Shown piece after piece: positions 35,539 to 45,252 of a stretch of DNA of 64,000 nt. The stretch spans positions 1 through 64,000 of the forward strand of contig JAFDVI010000026.1 in assembly GCA_018269055.1 (NCBI GenBank), read 5' to 3'. A program made the translations under genes and the position numbers. Every line of letters starts with the position of its first letter. Positions within the stretch are counted from its first letter, which is position 1. The DNA is from Acidobacteriota bacterium (GTDB taxonomy: Bacteria; Acidobacteriota; Blastocatellia; RBC074). The notes under the pieces were generated by a model, which worked only from the letters and a program-made list of their open reading frames with translations, was not told the origin of the DNA and made no database searches.

Positions 35539-38223
35539 TTATTTTGCAGGTGGCAGATTGAGACGGCGCAACAAATCTCCATACCTCGGATCGCCGTGCA
35601 GCCGGTTAAAAGTCGGATCAATACCTAAAAAAGCCACGAAGAGCGAACGCTGCTCAAAAGCTTTATCGAGCCAGGCAAAGGCCTCGTCGTTTTGGCCCAG
35701 AGCAGCATAGATTCCTGCCATCACGTCCGAGCGCAAGTAGTTGGGATTGGTCAGTAATTTGGCGACCAGTTGCCGCGCTTCCACGGTTCGTCCCATCTTC
35801 GCATAAAGTTGCGGGCGCAATGCCTGCGCCACCGTGGAGTCTTTATCCAGTGCCTCCGCTCGAGCAAGCTCAGCCAGCGCCTGTTCGTACTTTCCCTGCA
35901 AGCCGTAGATTTCCGCAATGCATACATAGGTCATAGCGAGGTTCGGCTCCAATTCAAGCGTCTTTCGATAAGCGGCAATCGCCTGGTCGTACTGACCGGC
36001 GTAAAGATAAACGCGAGCCAGGTCAATATGAGCAGACAAAGAGAGCGGGTCCAGTTCCAACACATGGTTGAAGGACTCAATCGCCTCCGCCGGTTTTTGC
36101 ATAATCTGGAGCAGAAAACCACGATGTCTATGTGCGGTAGTATCGCTGGAATTGAGCGCAAGTGCGCGATCACATTCCTGTTTTGCTTCCGCCCAGTTCC
36201 AGTAATACCAAAACTGTATGGCCGCCATCGTGGCATGCGATTCCGCCAATGTGTCGTCCAATTCAAGCGCCTTTCGGGCATTGAGCAGAGCCAGCGGCAT
36301 TACTTCCGGCGGCGGACGGTAATTTGAACTAAGCGAATAATAGGCTCGCGCCAAAGCGGCGTAAGCCTGCGCGTAATTCGGGTCTTTGTAAATCGCCTGT
36401 TGGAATAATTCGATGCTCTTGTTGTACCCATCTTGTGTGTACTTGTTAAAGTTGAAACGACCTTTCAAATAAAGCTGATGTGCTTCGGAGCTTTCGGTCT
36501 CGCGCCGGGCCAACTGTTGCTGCTTTGCGCTGCTCAGATCCGCGCGCAGCTTATTCGAACATTCCTGTGTGATGGTTGATTCCAACATCGGCAGTCCCGT
36601 GAGCTTACCCGAATAGCGGTTGCCCCAGATGTGGCGATTGTCGCGCGCGTCCACCAATTCCAGGCTGATCGTAAAATCGTCGCCGCGCTGTTCGACGCGT
36701 CCGGTCAATATGGCGCGCACTTTCAATGAGCCGGCGATTTTCTCCACTTCGATCTCCTGGTTTTTGTATCTGAAAACCGCATTGCGCGACATGACCCTGA
36801 GCTTCGGCAACTGGGAAAGGCTGTTGATCAGATTTTCTGTCAACCCATCGGAGAGATATTCCATCTCGGAATTTCCGCCAACATTGACCAGAGGCATGAC
36901 GGCCAGCGAATCAATCTCTTCATTCTGCCCTTTGAAATACCTGGAATAAACAAGGCTCGCGGAAACGCCAAGAATCGCAATCATGACCGACAGCAGAAGC
37001 GCCAGGAGAATGCGGTGTTTGAGCCAGGGCGAGTCCGGCGTGACGGACAACCCGGCGGGAAGAATGGCTGTGGCGGCGGTTGAAATGCTTTGGCGGTTTT
37101 GGCTAACCCGCGTTGACGATATTGGAGGAAGCCCGCCCGATTCCGAAAGGCGCTTGAGTTCTTTCAGGTCCTGCTCGATTTCTTTCGCGGATTGGTAACG
37201 CGCAGCCGGTTCTTTTTGCAAAGCTTTGGCGACGATGCGCTGCAACTCCTCAGGCAAATCTTCGGGCAGCGGGGGCGGATCGCTTCTCAAAATCGAGGCG
37301 ATGACATCAGTGGCAGTCGGACCGGCGAAGGGACGTTCTCCGCTAACCATCTCGTGAAGCAAAATGCCAAAGCTGAAAATGTCAGACCGCGAATCCACCT
37401 CCAGCCCGCGCGCCTGTTCAGGCGACATATAACTGACCGTGCCCATTACCATTCCGGCTTCCGTTTTTACCAACCCGATGGTCGGCGCCGCGCTGTCCAC
37501 TTCCGCTTGCGAGGGTTGGGAAAGTTTGGCCAGGCCGAAATCAAGCACCTTAACCAACCCGTCGGGACGTACCATAATGTTTTCCGGTTTGATGTCCCGG
37601 TGTACGATCCCTGCCTGATGCGCGGCATCCAGCGCCGAGGCCGTTTGAATCGCAATGTTCAACGCTTCCGTCAGTCCAAGCAAGCCGTCGGAAATTCGCT
37701 GGCGCAACATCTGCCCTTCAACGTACTCGGCGGCAATGAAGCGCGTCTTCCCCTCCGGAGTGGCGATCTCTCCGATTTCGTAGATGGTGATGATATTTGG
37801 ATGATTCAGCGCCGAAGCGGCCTTGGCTTCGCGGATAAACCGTTGCAGCCGGTCTTTATCCGTTGTGTACTGAGTAGGCAGGAGCTTCAGGGCAACGTTG
37901 CGATCCAGGGCTGTATCACGCGCCAGCCAGACTTCGCCCATACCACCGGCACCAATGCGGGAAAGAATTCGGTAATGACTGAATTCCTGCACCGGCAGCG
38001 AACGAGTCTTTTCCATCGCTAGGGTTTCGGCTTCCAATTCCAATGCGTTTTGATTCAGAAAATCGCCCGCCCGGTCATGTGCCACAAGCATGGATTCGAC
38101 TTCGCGGCGCAAGGTTTCGTCGGCAGCACAAACTTGATTCAGATACGCCTGCCGCTGCTCGGAATCCAATTCCAGCGCTTCGTGACAAAGCCTTTCAATT
38201 TGTTGCCAACGTTCTGGGGTCAA
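35539..38223 (-). CDS. Membrane Ser/Thr protein kinase with TolB-like and TPR C-terminus
   Basis: An 894-residue kinase from TTG 38223 after AAGGAT. Residues 1-230 align without gaps to the kinase at 32880 and are mostly identical (GAGGMGEVWLARD at 91, Lys113, HRD 208-210, DFG 228-230). A transmembrane helix follows at about 430-452 (ILLALLLSVMIAILGVSASL). The extracytoplasmic part differs. It has a FlgO/CadC-type TolB domain (LAVMPLVNVGG...LTGRVEQRGDDFTISLELVDA, cited by its ends) and about eight TPR units (YKDPNYAQAYAALARAYY). It probably reports envelope state and is co-transcribed with the RiPP maturase. Confidence 0.92.
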   Translation of the reverse strand: MTPERWQQIERLCHEALELDSEQRQAYLNQVCAADETLRREVESMLVAHDRAGDFLNQNALELEAETLAMEKTRSLPVQEFSHYRILSRIGAGGMGEVWLARDTALDRNVALKLLPTQYTTDKDRLQRFIREAKAASALNHPNIITIYEIGEIATPEGKTRFIAAEYVEGQMLRQRISDGLLGLTEALNIAIQTASALDAAHQAGIVHRDIKPENIMVRPDGLVKVLDFGLAKLSQPSQAEVDSAAPTIGLVKTEAGMVMGTVSYMSPEQARGLEVDSRSDIFSFGILLHEMVSGERPFAGPTATDVIASILRSDPPPLPEDLPEELQRIVAKALQKEPAARYQSAKEIEQDLKELKRLSESGGLPPISSTRVSQNRQSISTAATAILPAGLSVTPDSPWLKHRILLALLLSVMIAILGVSASLVYSRYFKGQNEEIDSLAVMPLVNVGGNSEMEYLSDGLTENLINSLSQLPKLRVMSRNAVFRYKNQEIEVEKIAGSLKVRAILTGRVEQRGDDFTISLELVDARDNRHIWGNRYSGKLTGLPMLESTITQECSNKLRADLSSAKQQQLARRETESSEAHQLYLKGRFNFNKYTQDGYNKSIELFQQAIYKDPNYAQAYAALARAYYSLSSNYRPPPEVMPLALLNARKALELDDTLAESHATMAAIQFWYYWNWAEAKQECDRALALNSSDTTAHRHRGFLLQIMQKPAEAIESFNHVLELDPLSLSAHIDLARVYLYAGQYDQAIAAYRKTLELEPNLAMTYVCIAEIYGLQGKYEQALAELARAEALDKDSTVAQALRPQLYAKMGRTVEARQLVAKLLTNPNYLRSDVMAGIYAALGQNDEAFAWLDKAFEQRSLFVAFLGIDPTFNRLHGDPRYGDLLRRLNLPPAK

Positions 38224-38425
38224 CGTTTTATCCTTGTAAGCTCTCGGACCGCGATTGAATGTTGCGGGAAACGCCTGTCTGGCGCGACAAAAATCTACCA
38301 TAGCTCTCTTTAAGCAAGCTATTGAACTTTAGCCCAAGAGCGCCTTTCGTTGAAAACTTCCGTGTTGTTGATTGAAGGTGTGGTGAAACGGTGAGGGAGT
38401 TCACGAAATTGCAAAAGGAGCGAGA

Positions 38426-38452
38426 TGCGGCAGGCTGCGGAAACCTGCCGCA
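38426..38452 (-). terminator. Stem-loop after the thiolase gene
   Basis: TGCGGCAGG and CCTGCCGCA form a perfect nine-bp stem 17 bases past the thiolase stop. It has no long U-tract. The rest of the 246-base gap to the kinase start shows nothing else. Confidence 0.55.
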
Positions 38453-38469
38453 CTGACGTGATTAACGGC

Positions 38470-39657
38470 TTAGTTACAAGCCTCGAACAAACCGGCCATT
38501 CCCTGCCCGCCGCCAATACACATCGTCACCACGCCGTATTTCGCCTTACGGCGAAGCAGTTCGTTGCCGATGGTTCCAACCAGTCGCGAACCGGTCATGC
38601 CGAACGGATGGCCGATGGAAATCGAACCGCCGTTGACGTTGAGTTTGTTTGGATCAATGCCCAGGAAATCGCGGCAATACACCACCTGCACGGCAAAGGC
38701 TTCGTTCAATTCCCAAACATCTATGTCGTTGACGGTCAGGCCATGGCGCTTGAGCAGCTTCGGCACTGCGTAAATCGGCCCAATGCCCATTTCGTCCGGT
38801 TCGCAACCGGCCACGGCAAATCCGCGAAAGATCATTTTCGGTTTGACGCCCAAGGCTTCGGCGCGTTCACGCGACATCAACAAATTGATTGCCGCGCCAT
38901 CGGAAAGCTGCGAAGCATTTCCGGCGGTGACGCTTCCCTGCCCGCTTTCTTTGTCAAAGTGCGGTTTCAGGGCCAGCAAACCTTCCAGCGTCGTGTCCGG
39001 GCGATTACATTCGTCGCGGTCGCACAAACGTTCTTCCTGGCCGACGACTTGCCCGGTTTGTTTGTCCAGAATTCCGGCCATCACTTTCATGGGCGTGATT
39101 TCGCCAGAGAAAAACCCTTCGGCTTGAGCCCGCGCGGTTCGCTGCTGGCTGCTCAGGGCGTATTCATCCTGTGCCTGGCGGCTGATGCCATACCGTTTGG
39201 CGACGATTTCCGCCGTGTCGCCCATCACCATATAAATTCCCGGCTTCATTTCCTTGACCACCGGATGCGGATTGCTGTCGCGGCCAAGCATCGTGATGCT
39301 TTCGACGCCACCGCCGATGGCGGCCTCCGCGCCTTCCATCATAATCTGGTGCGCAGCCATCGCCACCGATTGCAATCCCGAAGAGCAAAATCGGTTGACC
39401 GTCGTCCCGGCCACGGAAACCGGCAAACCAGACAGCACCGAAGCGACCCGCGCAATGTTCGTCCCTTGCGCTCCGCACGGGTAACCCGCGCCGACGATCA
39501 CGTCTTCGATTTCCACCGGATCAAGTTGCGGGGTTTTCTTCAAAACATCCTTGATGCAATGCGCCAGCATATCCGCCGGATGCGTCAGATTGAACGACCC
39601 GCGAAACGATTTGGCCAGCGCGGTGCGCGAACTGGCGACAACAACTGCTTCTCTCAT
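38470..39657 (-). CDS. Acetyl-CoA acyltransferase (thiolase)
   Basis: A 395-residue thiolase that cleaves 3-ketoacyl-CoA or condenses acetyl-CoA. It starts MREAVVVASSRTALAKSFRG after AAGGAG. The nucleophile is Cys91 (VNRFCSSGLQ). The His motif NGGSISIGHPFGMTGSR and the second Cys in CIGGGQGMAG are intact. Length is typical of FadA-type degradative thiolases, but biosynthetic use cannot be excluded. With the adjacent TetR regulator and crotonase gene it suggests a fatty-acid or aromatic acyl-CoA degradation group. Confidence 0.95.
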   Translation of the reverse strand: MREAVVVASSRTALAKSFRGSFNLTHPADMLAHCIKDVLKKTPQLDPVEIEDVIVGAGYPCGAQGTNIARVASVLSGLPVSVAGTTVNRFCSSGLQSVAMAAHQIMMEGAEAAIGGGVESITMLGRDSNPHPVVKEMKPGIYMVMGDTAEIVAKRYGISRQAQDEYALSSQQRTARAQAEGFFSGEITPMKVMAGILDKQTGQVVGQEERLCDRDECNRPDTTLEGLLALKPHFDKESGQGSVTAGNASQLSDGAAINLLMSRERAEALGVKPKMIFRGFAVAGCEPDEMGIGPIYAVPKLLKRHGLTVNDIDVWELNEAFAVQVVYCRDFLGIDPNKLNVNGGSISIGHPFGMTGSRLVGTIGNELLRRKAKYGVVTMCIGGGQGMAGLFEACN

Positions 39658-39689
39658 TGTGAAGGCTCCTTTTCAGATTGAAGGTCAAA

Positions 39690-39861
39690 TCCACGAAGGC
39701 ACACGAAGCAGCACGAAGAGTAAAAGCCAACTGAAAAATTTTTAGACAGGATTTACAGGATTCAACAAGATGAAAACCTTCCGAGCAGGCTACGAACGAA
39801 TCCCGTCCATCTTGTAAATCCTGTCGGGTTTTCTTCGTGAATTTTCGTGTGCTTTCGTGGA
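39690..39861. repeat. Nested composite palindrome (class D arms around class C arms)
   Basis: Outer arms: CCACGAAGGCACACGAAGCA words at 39690-39720, and their complement TTCGTGTGCTTTCGTGG at 39831-39861. Inner arms: GACAGGATTTACAGGATT at 39745-39762 with ATCTTGTAAATCCTGTC at 39809-39825. Both word families occur alone elsewhere (48005 and 60728), so this looks like one element inserted inside another. It fills the gap between the TetR and thiolase genes. Confidence 0.88.
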
Positions 39862-39868
39862 TTAAGTT

Positions 39869-40483
39869 TCATTTCAACAGACCGTTGAGTGCGATCTTGC
39901 ATATTTCTTCAGCGACTTGTTGGCGCGAAAGTTTGCCGTCCGGGCGGAACCATCGCGCTACCCACAAAATCATTCCCAGCAAACTGAACGCAGCGGCAGT
40001 CACGTCAATATCTTTCAGCTTGCCTTCGGCCTTCATCTCTTCCAGCGTCGAGCGAATCAAATCCACATACACGCGCTTTCGCTGGCGCAGCTTGCGGCGA
40101 TGAACGGGCGATAACCCCAGTTCCTCTTCGACCAAAATCGTGACGGGACTGTGCCCAAAATCGTTGCTGCTGCGCGCAATCAGCATCGAATGGCTGGTGA
40201 TAATTGCTTTCAACCGTTGTTCGGCATCCGCGATTTCGCGCGCCGGTTGGATCACCGCAGCTTCCAGCGTATCCATCCCGTAACTCATGATCGCGAATAA
40301 CAATTCTTTTTTGCTGGGAATGAAGTGGTAAACGCCTGCTTTGGTAATGCCGACGGCTTCGGCAATATCGCTCATCGAAGTGGCGTCAAAACCGCGTTCG
40401 CAAATCATCTGCGCGGCAACGGAGTAAATTTGATCCGTGCGTTCAGAGCCGCTCAACCGGGTTTGCTTTTTTCCATTTTTCAT
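39869..40483 (-). CDS. TetR-family transcriptional regulator
   Basis: A 204-residue repressor-type protein. The N-terminal helix-turn-helix is clear: RTDQIYSVAAQMICERGFDATSMSDIAEAVGITKAGVYHFIPSKKELL, cited here by MSDIAEAVGITKAGVYHFI. The C-terminal ligand domain (about 85-200) is divergent, as usual. The flanking thiolase and crotonase genes suggest that it senses an acyl-CoA, as FadR/PaaR-type TetR proteins do; that is an inference. It starts at ATG 40483. Confidence 0.92.
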   Translation of the reverse strand: MKNGKKQTRLSGSERTDQIYSVAAQMICERGFDATSMSDIAEAVGITKAGVYHFIPSKKELLFAIMSYGMDTLEAAVIQPAREIADAEQRLKAIITSHSMLIARSSNDFGHSPVTILVEEELGLSPVHRRKLRQRKRVYVDLIRSTLEEMKAEGKLKDIDVTAAAFSLLGMILWVARWFRPDGKLSRQQVAEEICKIALNGLLK

Positions 40484-40561
40484 TCCGATGACGTAACTGA
40501 CCGACCGGTAAGCAAACTACCACGCGTCCCATAGAGCGTCAATTGGCGCAAAATTTCAGGT

Positions 40562-41305
40562 TCACTGCTTCAGTTTGGCGACAAATTCCGCTGCCATTTG
40601 TTGGTGCTCTTCGGATCGCAGCCGGTCGCGAATGGCTTTGCCCATTCGCCGAAAGGCGGTTTGCGTATCCATATCAATCAATTCGCGCGCCAACCGTTTA
40701 GTTTCAAATAACGCTTCGCGCGGCCTGGCGGCCAGAGTTTCCGCCAGCGACATGGCGCTGCCCAGCAATTGTTCAGCGTCGCAAACGTGATTGACCAGTC
40801 CCATACGGTGCGCTTCGTCGGAATGAACCACTTCACCGGTCATGGCCAATTCTTTTGCGCGCCCCAAGCCAATGATTTTATAAAGCGGAAAAATCATTTG
40901 TGTCAGGCCGAGCAGAATTTCGGTTTGTGCAAAGGTCGCTTCCGGGGAACACAATCGGAAATCGCACATCACAGCCAGATCAAAACCTCCTGCGATCGCC
41001 GGGCCATTAATGGCGGCAATGACCGGTTGAGGTTGCGTGTAAATGCGCTGGTAAAGGGCAAAGACGCTTTCCAGGTAGGCGGTCTTTTCTTCAAACGAAG
41101 ATTCCAGAACAAATCCCAGATCAAGTCCCGCGCAAAAGCTTTTGCCTGCGCCGGCAATGATCACCACGTTTACCGCCGGATTTTCTGCCGCTTCTTCCAG
41201 CGTTGCAGTCAGTTTCGCAATCAGATCAGGATGAAGCGCATTTCGTTTTTCTGGGCGATTGAGCGTCAGCAGCAAGATTGCTCCACGCTGTTCAGTTGAA
41301 AGCAT
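40562..41305 (-). CDS. Enoyl-CoA hydratase/isomerase family (crotonase) protein
   Basis: A 247-residue crotonase-fold enzyme starting at ATG 41305 after GGGAGAG. The oxyanion-hole segment AGAGKSFCAGLDL is intact. Of the two catalytic acids of rat crotonase, the second is present (AQTEILLG). The first is Asp where Glu is usual (GGFDLAVMCD against GGCELA), and the GAGG(T/S)QRL segment after it is replaced by TQMIFPLYKIIG. It may therefore be an isomerase or other crotonase-superfamily activity instead of a classical hydratase. Acts on acyl-CoA in the cytoplasm. Confidence 0.9.
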   Translation of the reverse strand: MLSTEQRGAILLLTLNRPEKRNALHPDLIAKLTATLEEAAENPAVNVVIIAGAGKSFCAGLDLGFVLESSFEEKTAYLESVFALYQRIYTQPQPVIAAINGPAIAGGFDLAVMCDFRLCSPEATFAQTEILLGLTQMIFPLYKIIGLGRAKELAMTGEVVHSDEAHRMGLVNHVCDAEQLLGSAMSLAETLAARPREALFETKRLARELIDMDTQTAFRRMGKAIRDRLRSEEHQQMAAEFVAKLKQ

Positions 41306-41324
41306 TGGACTCTCCCGGTAGAAC

Positions 41325-41412
41325 AGGTTTTCCAGCCTATTCAGGATTTCGCGATCAAAATTTTGTGACCTAAAATTCGTTTACCTGTGGCCAAACGCAG
41401 GTTGGAAAACCC
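41325..41412. repeat. Intergenic palindrome upstream of hisS
   Basis: AGGTTTTCCAGCCT (41325-41338) and AGGTTGGAAAACCC (41399-41412) form imperfect inverted arms around 60 bases, in the divergent gap between the crotonase and hisS genes. Confidence 0.6.
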
Positions 41413-41531
41413 GCGCTACTTGGCTAAACCAATGGCTATGCTACAATCCGCGACTTAATCTGTCAGGCCTTTTCCAGCCTGCGAAACTATTCAAGTCCAG
41501 TGGCCGTCCGGTCAACGGTTCATCGAACAGG

Positions 41532-41559
41532 AACTACCGACTACCGTCTACTGACTACC
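41532..41559. repeat. Single arm of the GTAGAC/CTACTG word family before hisS
   Basis: AACTACCGACTACCGTCTAC and CTGACTACC match the word family of the palindrome at 16511-16613. Only one arm is present. It lies a dozen bases from the hisS ATG, where a ribosome-binding site would be expected, and none is visible. Confidence 0.65.
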
Positions 41560-41570
41560 AACAATTTTTT

Positions 41571-42851
41571 ATGATTCAAACCGTTCGAGGAACCAGAGAC
41601 ATTTTGCCCGGCGACATGCCGCTATGGCATCGCGTCGAGGCCGTCGCGCGCGAAGCATTTCGCCGGTACGGCTTTCGCGAAATTCGCACGCCAATTTTTG
41701 AAAAGACGGAATTGTTTGCGCGCGGCGTCGGCGAAGCGACCGACATCGTTCACAAGGAAATGTACACCTTCACGGATCGCGCTCGGCATGACAGCGAAGG
41801 CGAATCCCTGACGCTACGCCCGGAAAACACAGCCCCCGTCATGCGCGCGTACCTTCAACACAAAATGTTCGCCGACAAATCTCCGGGCGAATTGACCAAG
41901 CTGTATTACATCGGCCCGATGTTTCGCCGCGAACGTCCGCAGGCCGGACGGTATCGCCAGTTTTATCAGATCGGCGTCGAAGTCATGGGATCGAGCGACG
42001 ATCCGGCCATCGAAGCTGAAGTGATGGAAATGCTGGATTGGTTTTTGAAAGAACTGAAAATCACCAACACGACGCTGCTGATCAACTCCGTCGGCGAACC
42101 GGCAAGCCGTGCGGTTTACCTGGAAACCTTGCGCGACGCGATTCGCCCGAATTTAGACAAACTCTGCGTTGATTGTCATCACCGGTTTGAAACCAACGCG
42201 CTACGCATTTTTGACTGCAAAAATGAAAGCTGTCAGACGATCATTGCGACGTTGCCGACGATTACCGATTCACTTGATGAAACGTCGCGTCAGCACTTTG
42301 ACCAGTTCAAAGCGCATCTGGATGCGCGCGGCATCGCCTACACTGTCAACCCGCGAATGGTGCGCGGGCTGGATTATTACACCAAGACGGCGTTTGAAAT
42401 TGTCGGGCACGACGGACTCGGCGCACAGAATACGCTGGTCGGCGGAGGTCGTTACGATGGATTGTCGGAAACGCTCGGCGGGCCACCAACGAAAGGCTTT
42501 GGCTTTGCCTTCGGGTTGGATCGCATGGTGATGGCGTTGCCGGAAAGTGAAGCCGAACAGCTTCGTGCAGCCGATGCGCCGGATGTGTTCATCGTCTTTT
42601 TGGGCGAAACGGCGCGTGCGCATTCGTTCACCGTCGCGCAACAACTCCGCGCCGCTGGCATCGCCGTGGCAATGGAGTTTGAAGACCGCAAAATGAAAAA
42701 AGCGATGGCGGCGGCAGACAAAGCCCGCGCCCGGTTTGCACTGATCATCGGCGACAACGAAGTCGCCAGCGGCCAATACGCCTTGAAGAATTTGAAAACC
42801 GGCGAGCAGGAATCGCTCTCGCTTGATGCAATCATTTCTAAATTGAATTGA
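41571..42851 (+). CDS. hisS: Histidyl-tRNA synthetase
   Basis: A 426-residue class II aminoacyl-tRNA synthetase charging tRNA-His. It has the start IQTVRGTRDILPGDMPLWH, motif 2 in LYYIGPMFRRERPQAGRYRQFYQ (cited by FRRERPQAGRYRQF), the histidine-binding VRGLDYYTKTAFE, motif 3 GFGFAFGLDRM, and a C-terminal anticodon domain. Length is normal. It lacks a clear ribosome-binding site, and a repeat arm sits just upstream. It probably forms a unit with aspS, separated by a class A palindrome. Confidence 0.98.
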   Translation: MIQTVRGTRDILPGDMPLWHRVEAVAREAFRRYGFREIRTPIFEKTELFARGVGEATDIVHKEMYTFTDRARHDSEGESLTLRPENTAPVMRAYLQHKMFADKSPGELTKLYYIGPMFRRERPQAGRYRQFYQIGVEVMGSSDDPAIEAEVMEMLDWFLKELKITNTTLLINSVGEPASRAVYLETLRDAIRPNLDKLCVDCHHRFETNALRIFDCKNESCQTIIATLPTITDSLDETSRQHFDQFKAHLDARGIAYTVNPRMVRGLDYYTKTAFEIVGHDGLGAQNTLVGGGRYDGLSETLGGPPTKGFGFAFGLDRMVMALPESEAEQLRAADAPDVFIVFLGETARAHSFTVAQQLRAAGIAVAMEFEDRKMKKAMAAADKARARFALIIGDNEVASGQYALKNLKTGEQESLSLDAIISKLN

Positions 42852-42863
42852 ACTACGAAAAGG

Positions 42864-42936
42864 AGCATGGAGTTCCGGCTTTAGCCGGCTGCTTCTTAGA
42901 AAAGTGCCCAGCCGCCTGAAGGCGGAACTCCATGCT
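42864..42936. repeat. Class A palindrome, copy 3 (terminator-like, after hisS)
   Basis: Arms of 28 bp (42864-42891 and 42909-42936) match with three mismatches and are followed by TTTTTC. Left core CCGGCTTTAGCCGG, right core CCGCCTGAAGGCGG. It begins 12 bases past the hisS stop and would work as an intrinsic terminator. Confidence 0.92.
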
Positions 42937-42972
42937 TTTTCTTCGATGAAATCTTGAAGTCAGGAAAGAACA

Positions 42973-44751
<1,779 letters not shown>

Positions 44752-44757
44752 AGAGAT

Positions 44758-44796
44758 ACTGGATGTTAGATGTCAGGTGTTAGGTGTTAGCTCGCC
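44758..44796. repeat. Left repeat arm before the four-helix-bundle gene
   Basis: GGATGTTAGATGTCAGGTGT followed by TAGGTGTTAG. The words TAGATG and GGTGT/GATGT recur inverted at 45217-45251 on the other side of the gene, so the coding sequence lies inside the palindrome. Confidence 0.75.
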
Positions 44797-44826
44797 TAGT
44801 TCGGAAAGGGCAAAAGAGGGTGTTGC

Positions 44827-45201
44827 ATGGAAAGGCCGAAAGAACAGATCAAAAGCCATCGTGATTTGATCGTGTGGCAAAAGGCTGTTCAATTAGTCGT
44901 TGATCTATACAACATGACCAAATCGTTTCCGAAAGAAGAAACGTATGGCTTGACGAATCAGATTCGTCGCGCAGCCGCGTCTATTCCTGCCAACATTGCC
45001 GAAGGCCAAGGGCGAAGGTTAAGCGGTGAGTACCAACAGTTCCTTGGACACGCCAGAGGATCACTGTGTGAGCAGGACACACACATCGAAGTCGCGTTTC
45101 AGATTGGCTATTTGGCTGAGTCTCAATATCAGCAAGCCAGAGAGAAAATGGATGAAGTAGGCCGGATGCTAAACGGCCTACTTCGCTCCCTTAAACCCTA
45201 A
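44827..45201 (+). CDS. Four-helix-bundle protein (S23/IVP family)
   Basis: A 124-residue protein with GAGGG before ATG 44827. Hallmarks of the family are visible: KSHRDLIVWQKAVQLVVDLY, TKSFPKEETYGLTNQIRRAAASIPANIAEGQGR (cited by QIRRAAASIPANIAEG), and a C-terminal helix with EVGRMLNGLLRSL. Members occur in intervening sequences of 23S rRNA genes and as accessory proteins of diversity-generating retroelements, as well as scattered singly; their own function is unknown. Here it is framed by imperfect inverted repeats of the kind scattered through this genome, suggesting it moves or was captured with them. Confidence 0.93.
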   Translation: MERPKEQIKSHRDLIVWQKAVQLVVDLYNMTKSFPKEETYGLTNQIRRAAASIPANIAEGQGRRLSGEYQQFLGHARGSLCEQDTHIEVAFQIGYLAESQYQQAREKMDEVGRMLNGLLRSLKP

Positions 45202-45216
45202 TCATCCATTCTCTGC

Positions 45217-45251
45217 ACCAACATCTGACATCCGGCATCTAATATCTCGCC
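45217..45251. repeat. Right repeat arm after the four-helix-bundle gene
   Basis: AACATCTGACATCCGGCATC then TAATATCTCGCC, the inverted counterpart of the arm at 44758-44796 in word content, though not an exact complement. Confidence 0.72.
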
Positions 45252-45252
45252 T

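Noticed and set aside
38425-39681. Plus-strand frame of 418 codons antisense to thiolase
   Set aside because: The thiolase has all catalytic residues on the other strand; the antisense product is His/Arg-rich without family features.
44827-45201. Four-helix-bundle protein as accessory protein of a diversity-generating retroelement
   Set aside because: There is no reverse transcriptase and no template/variable repeat pair in the neighbourhood.
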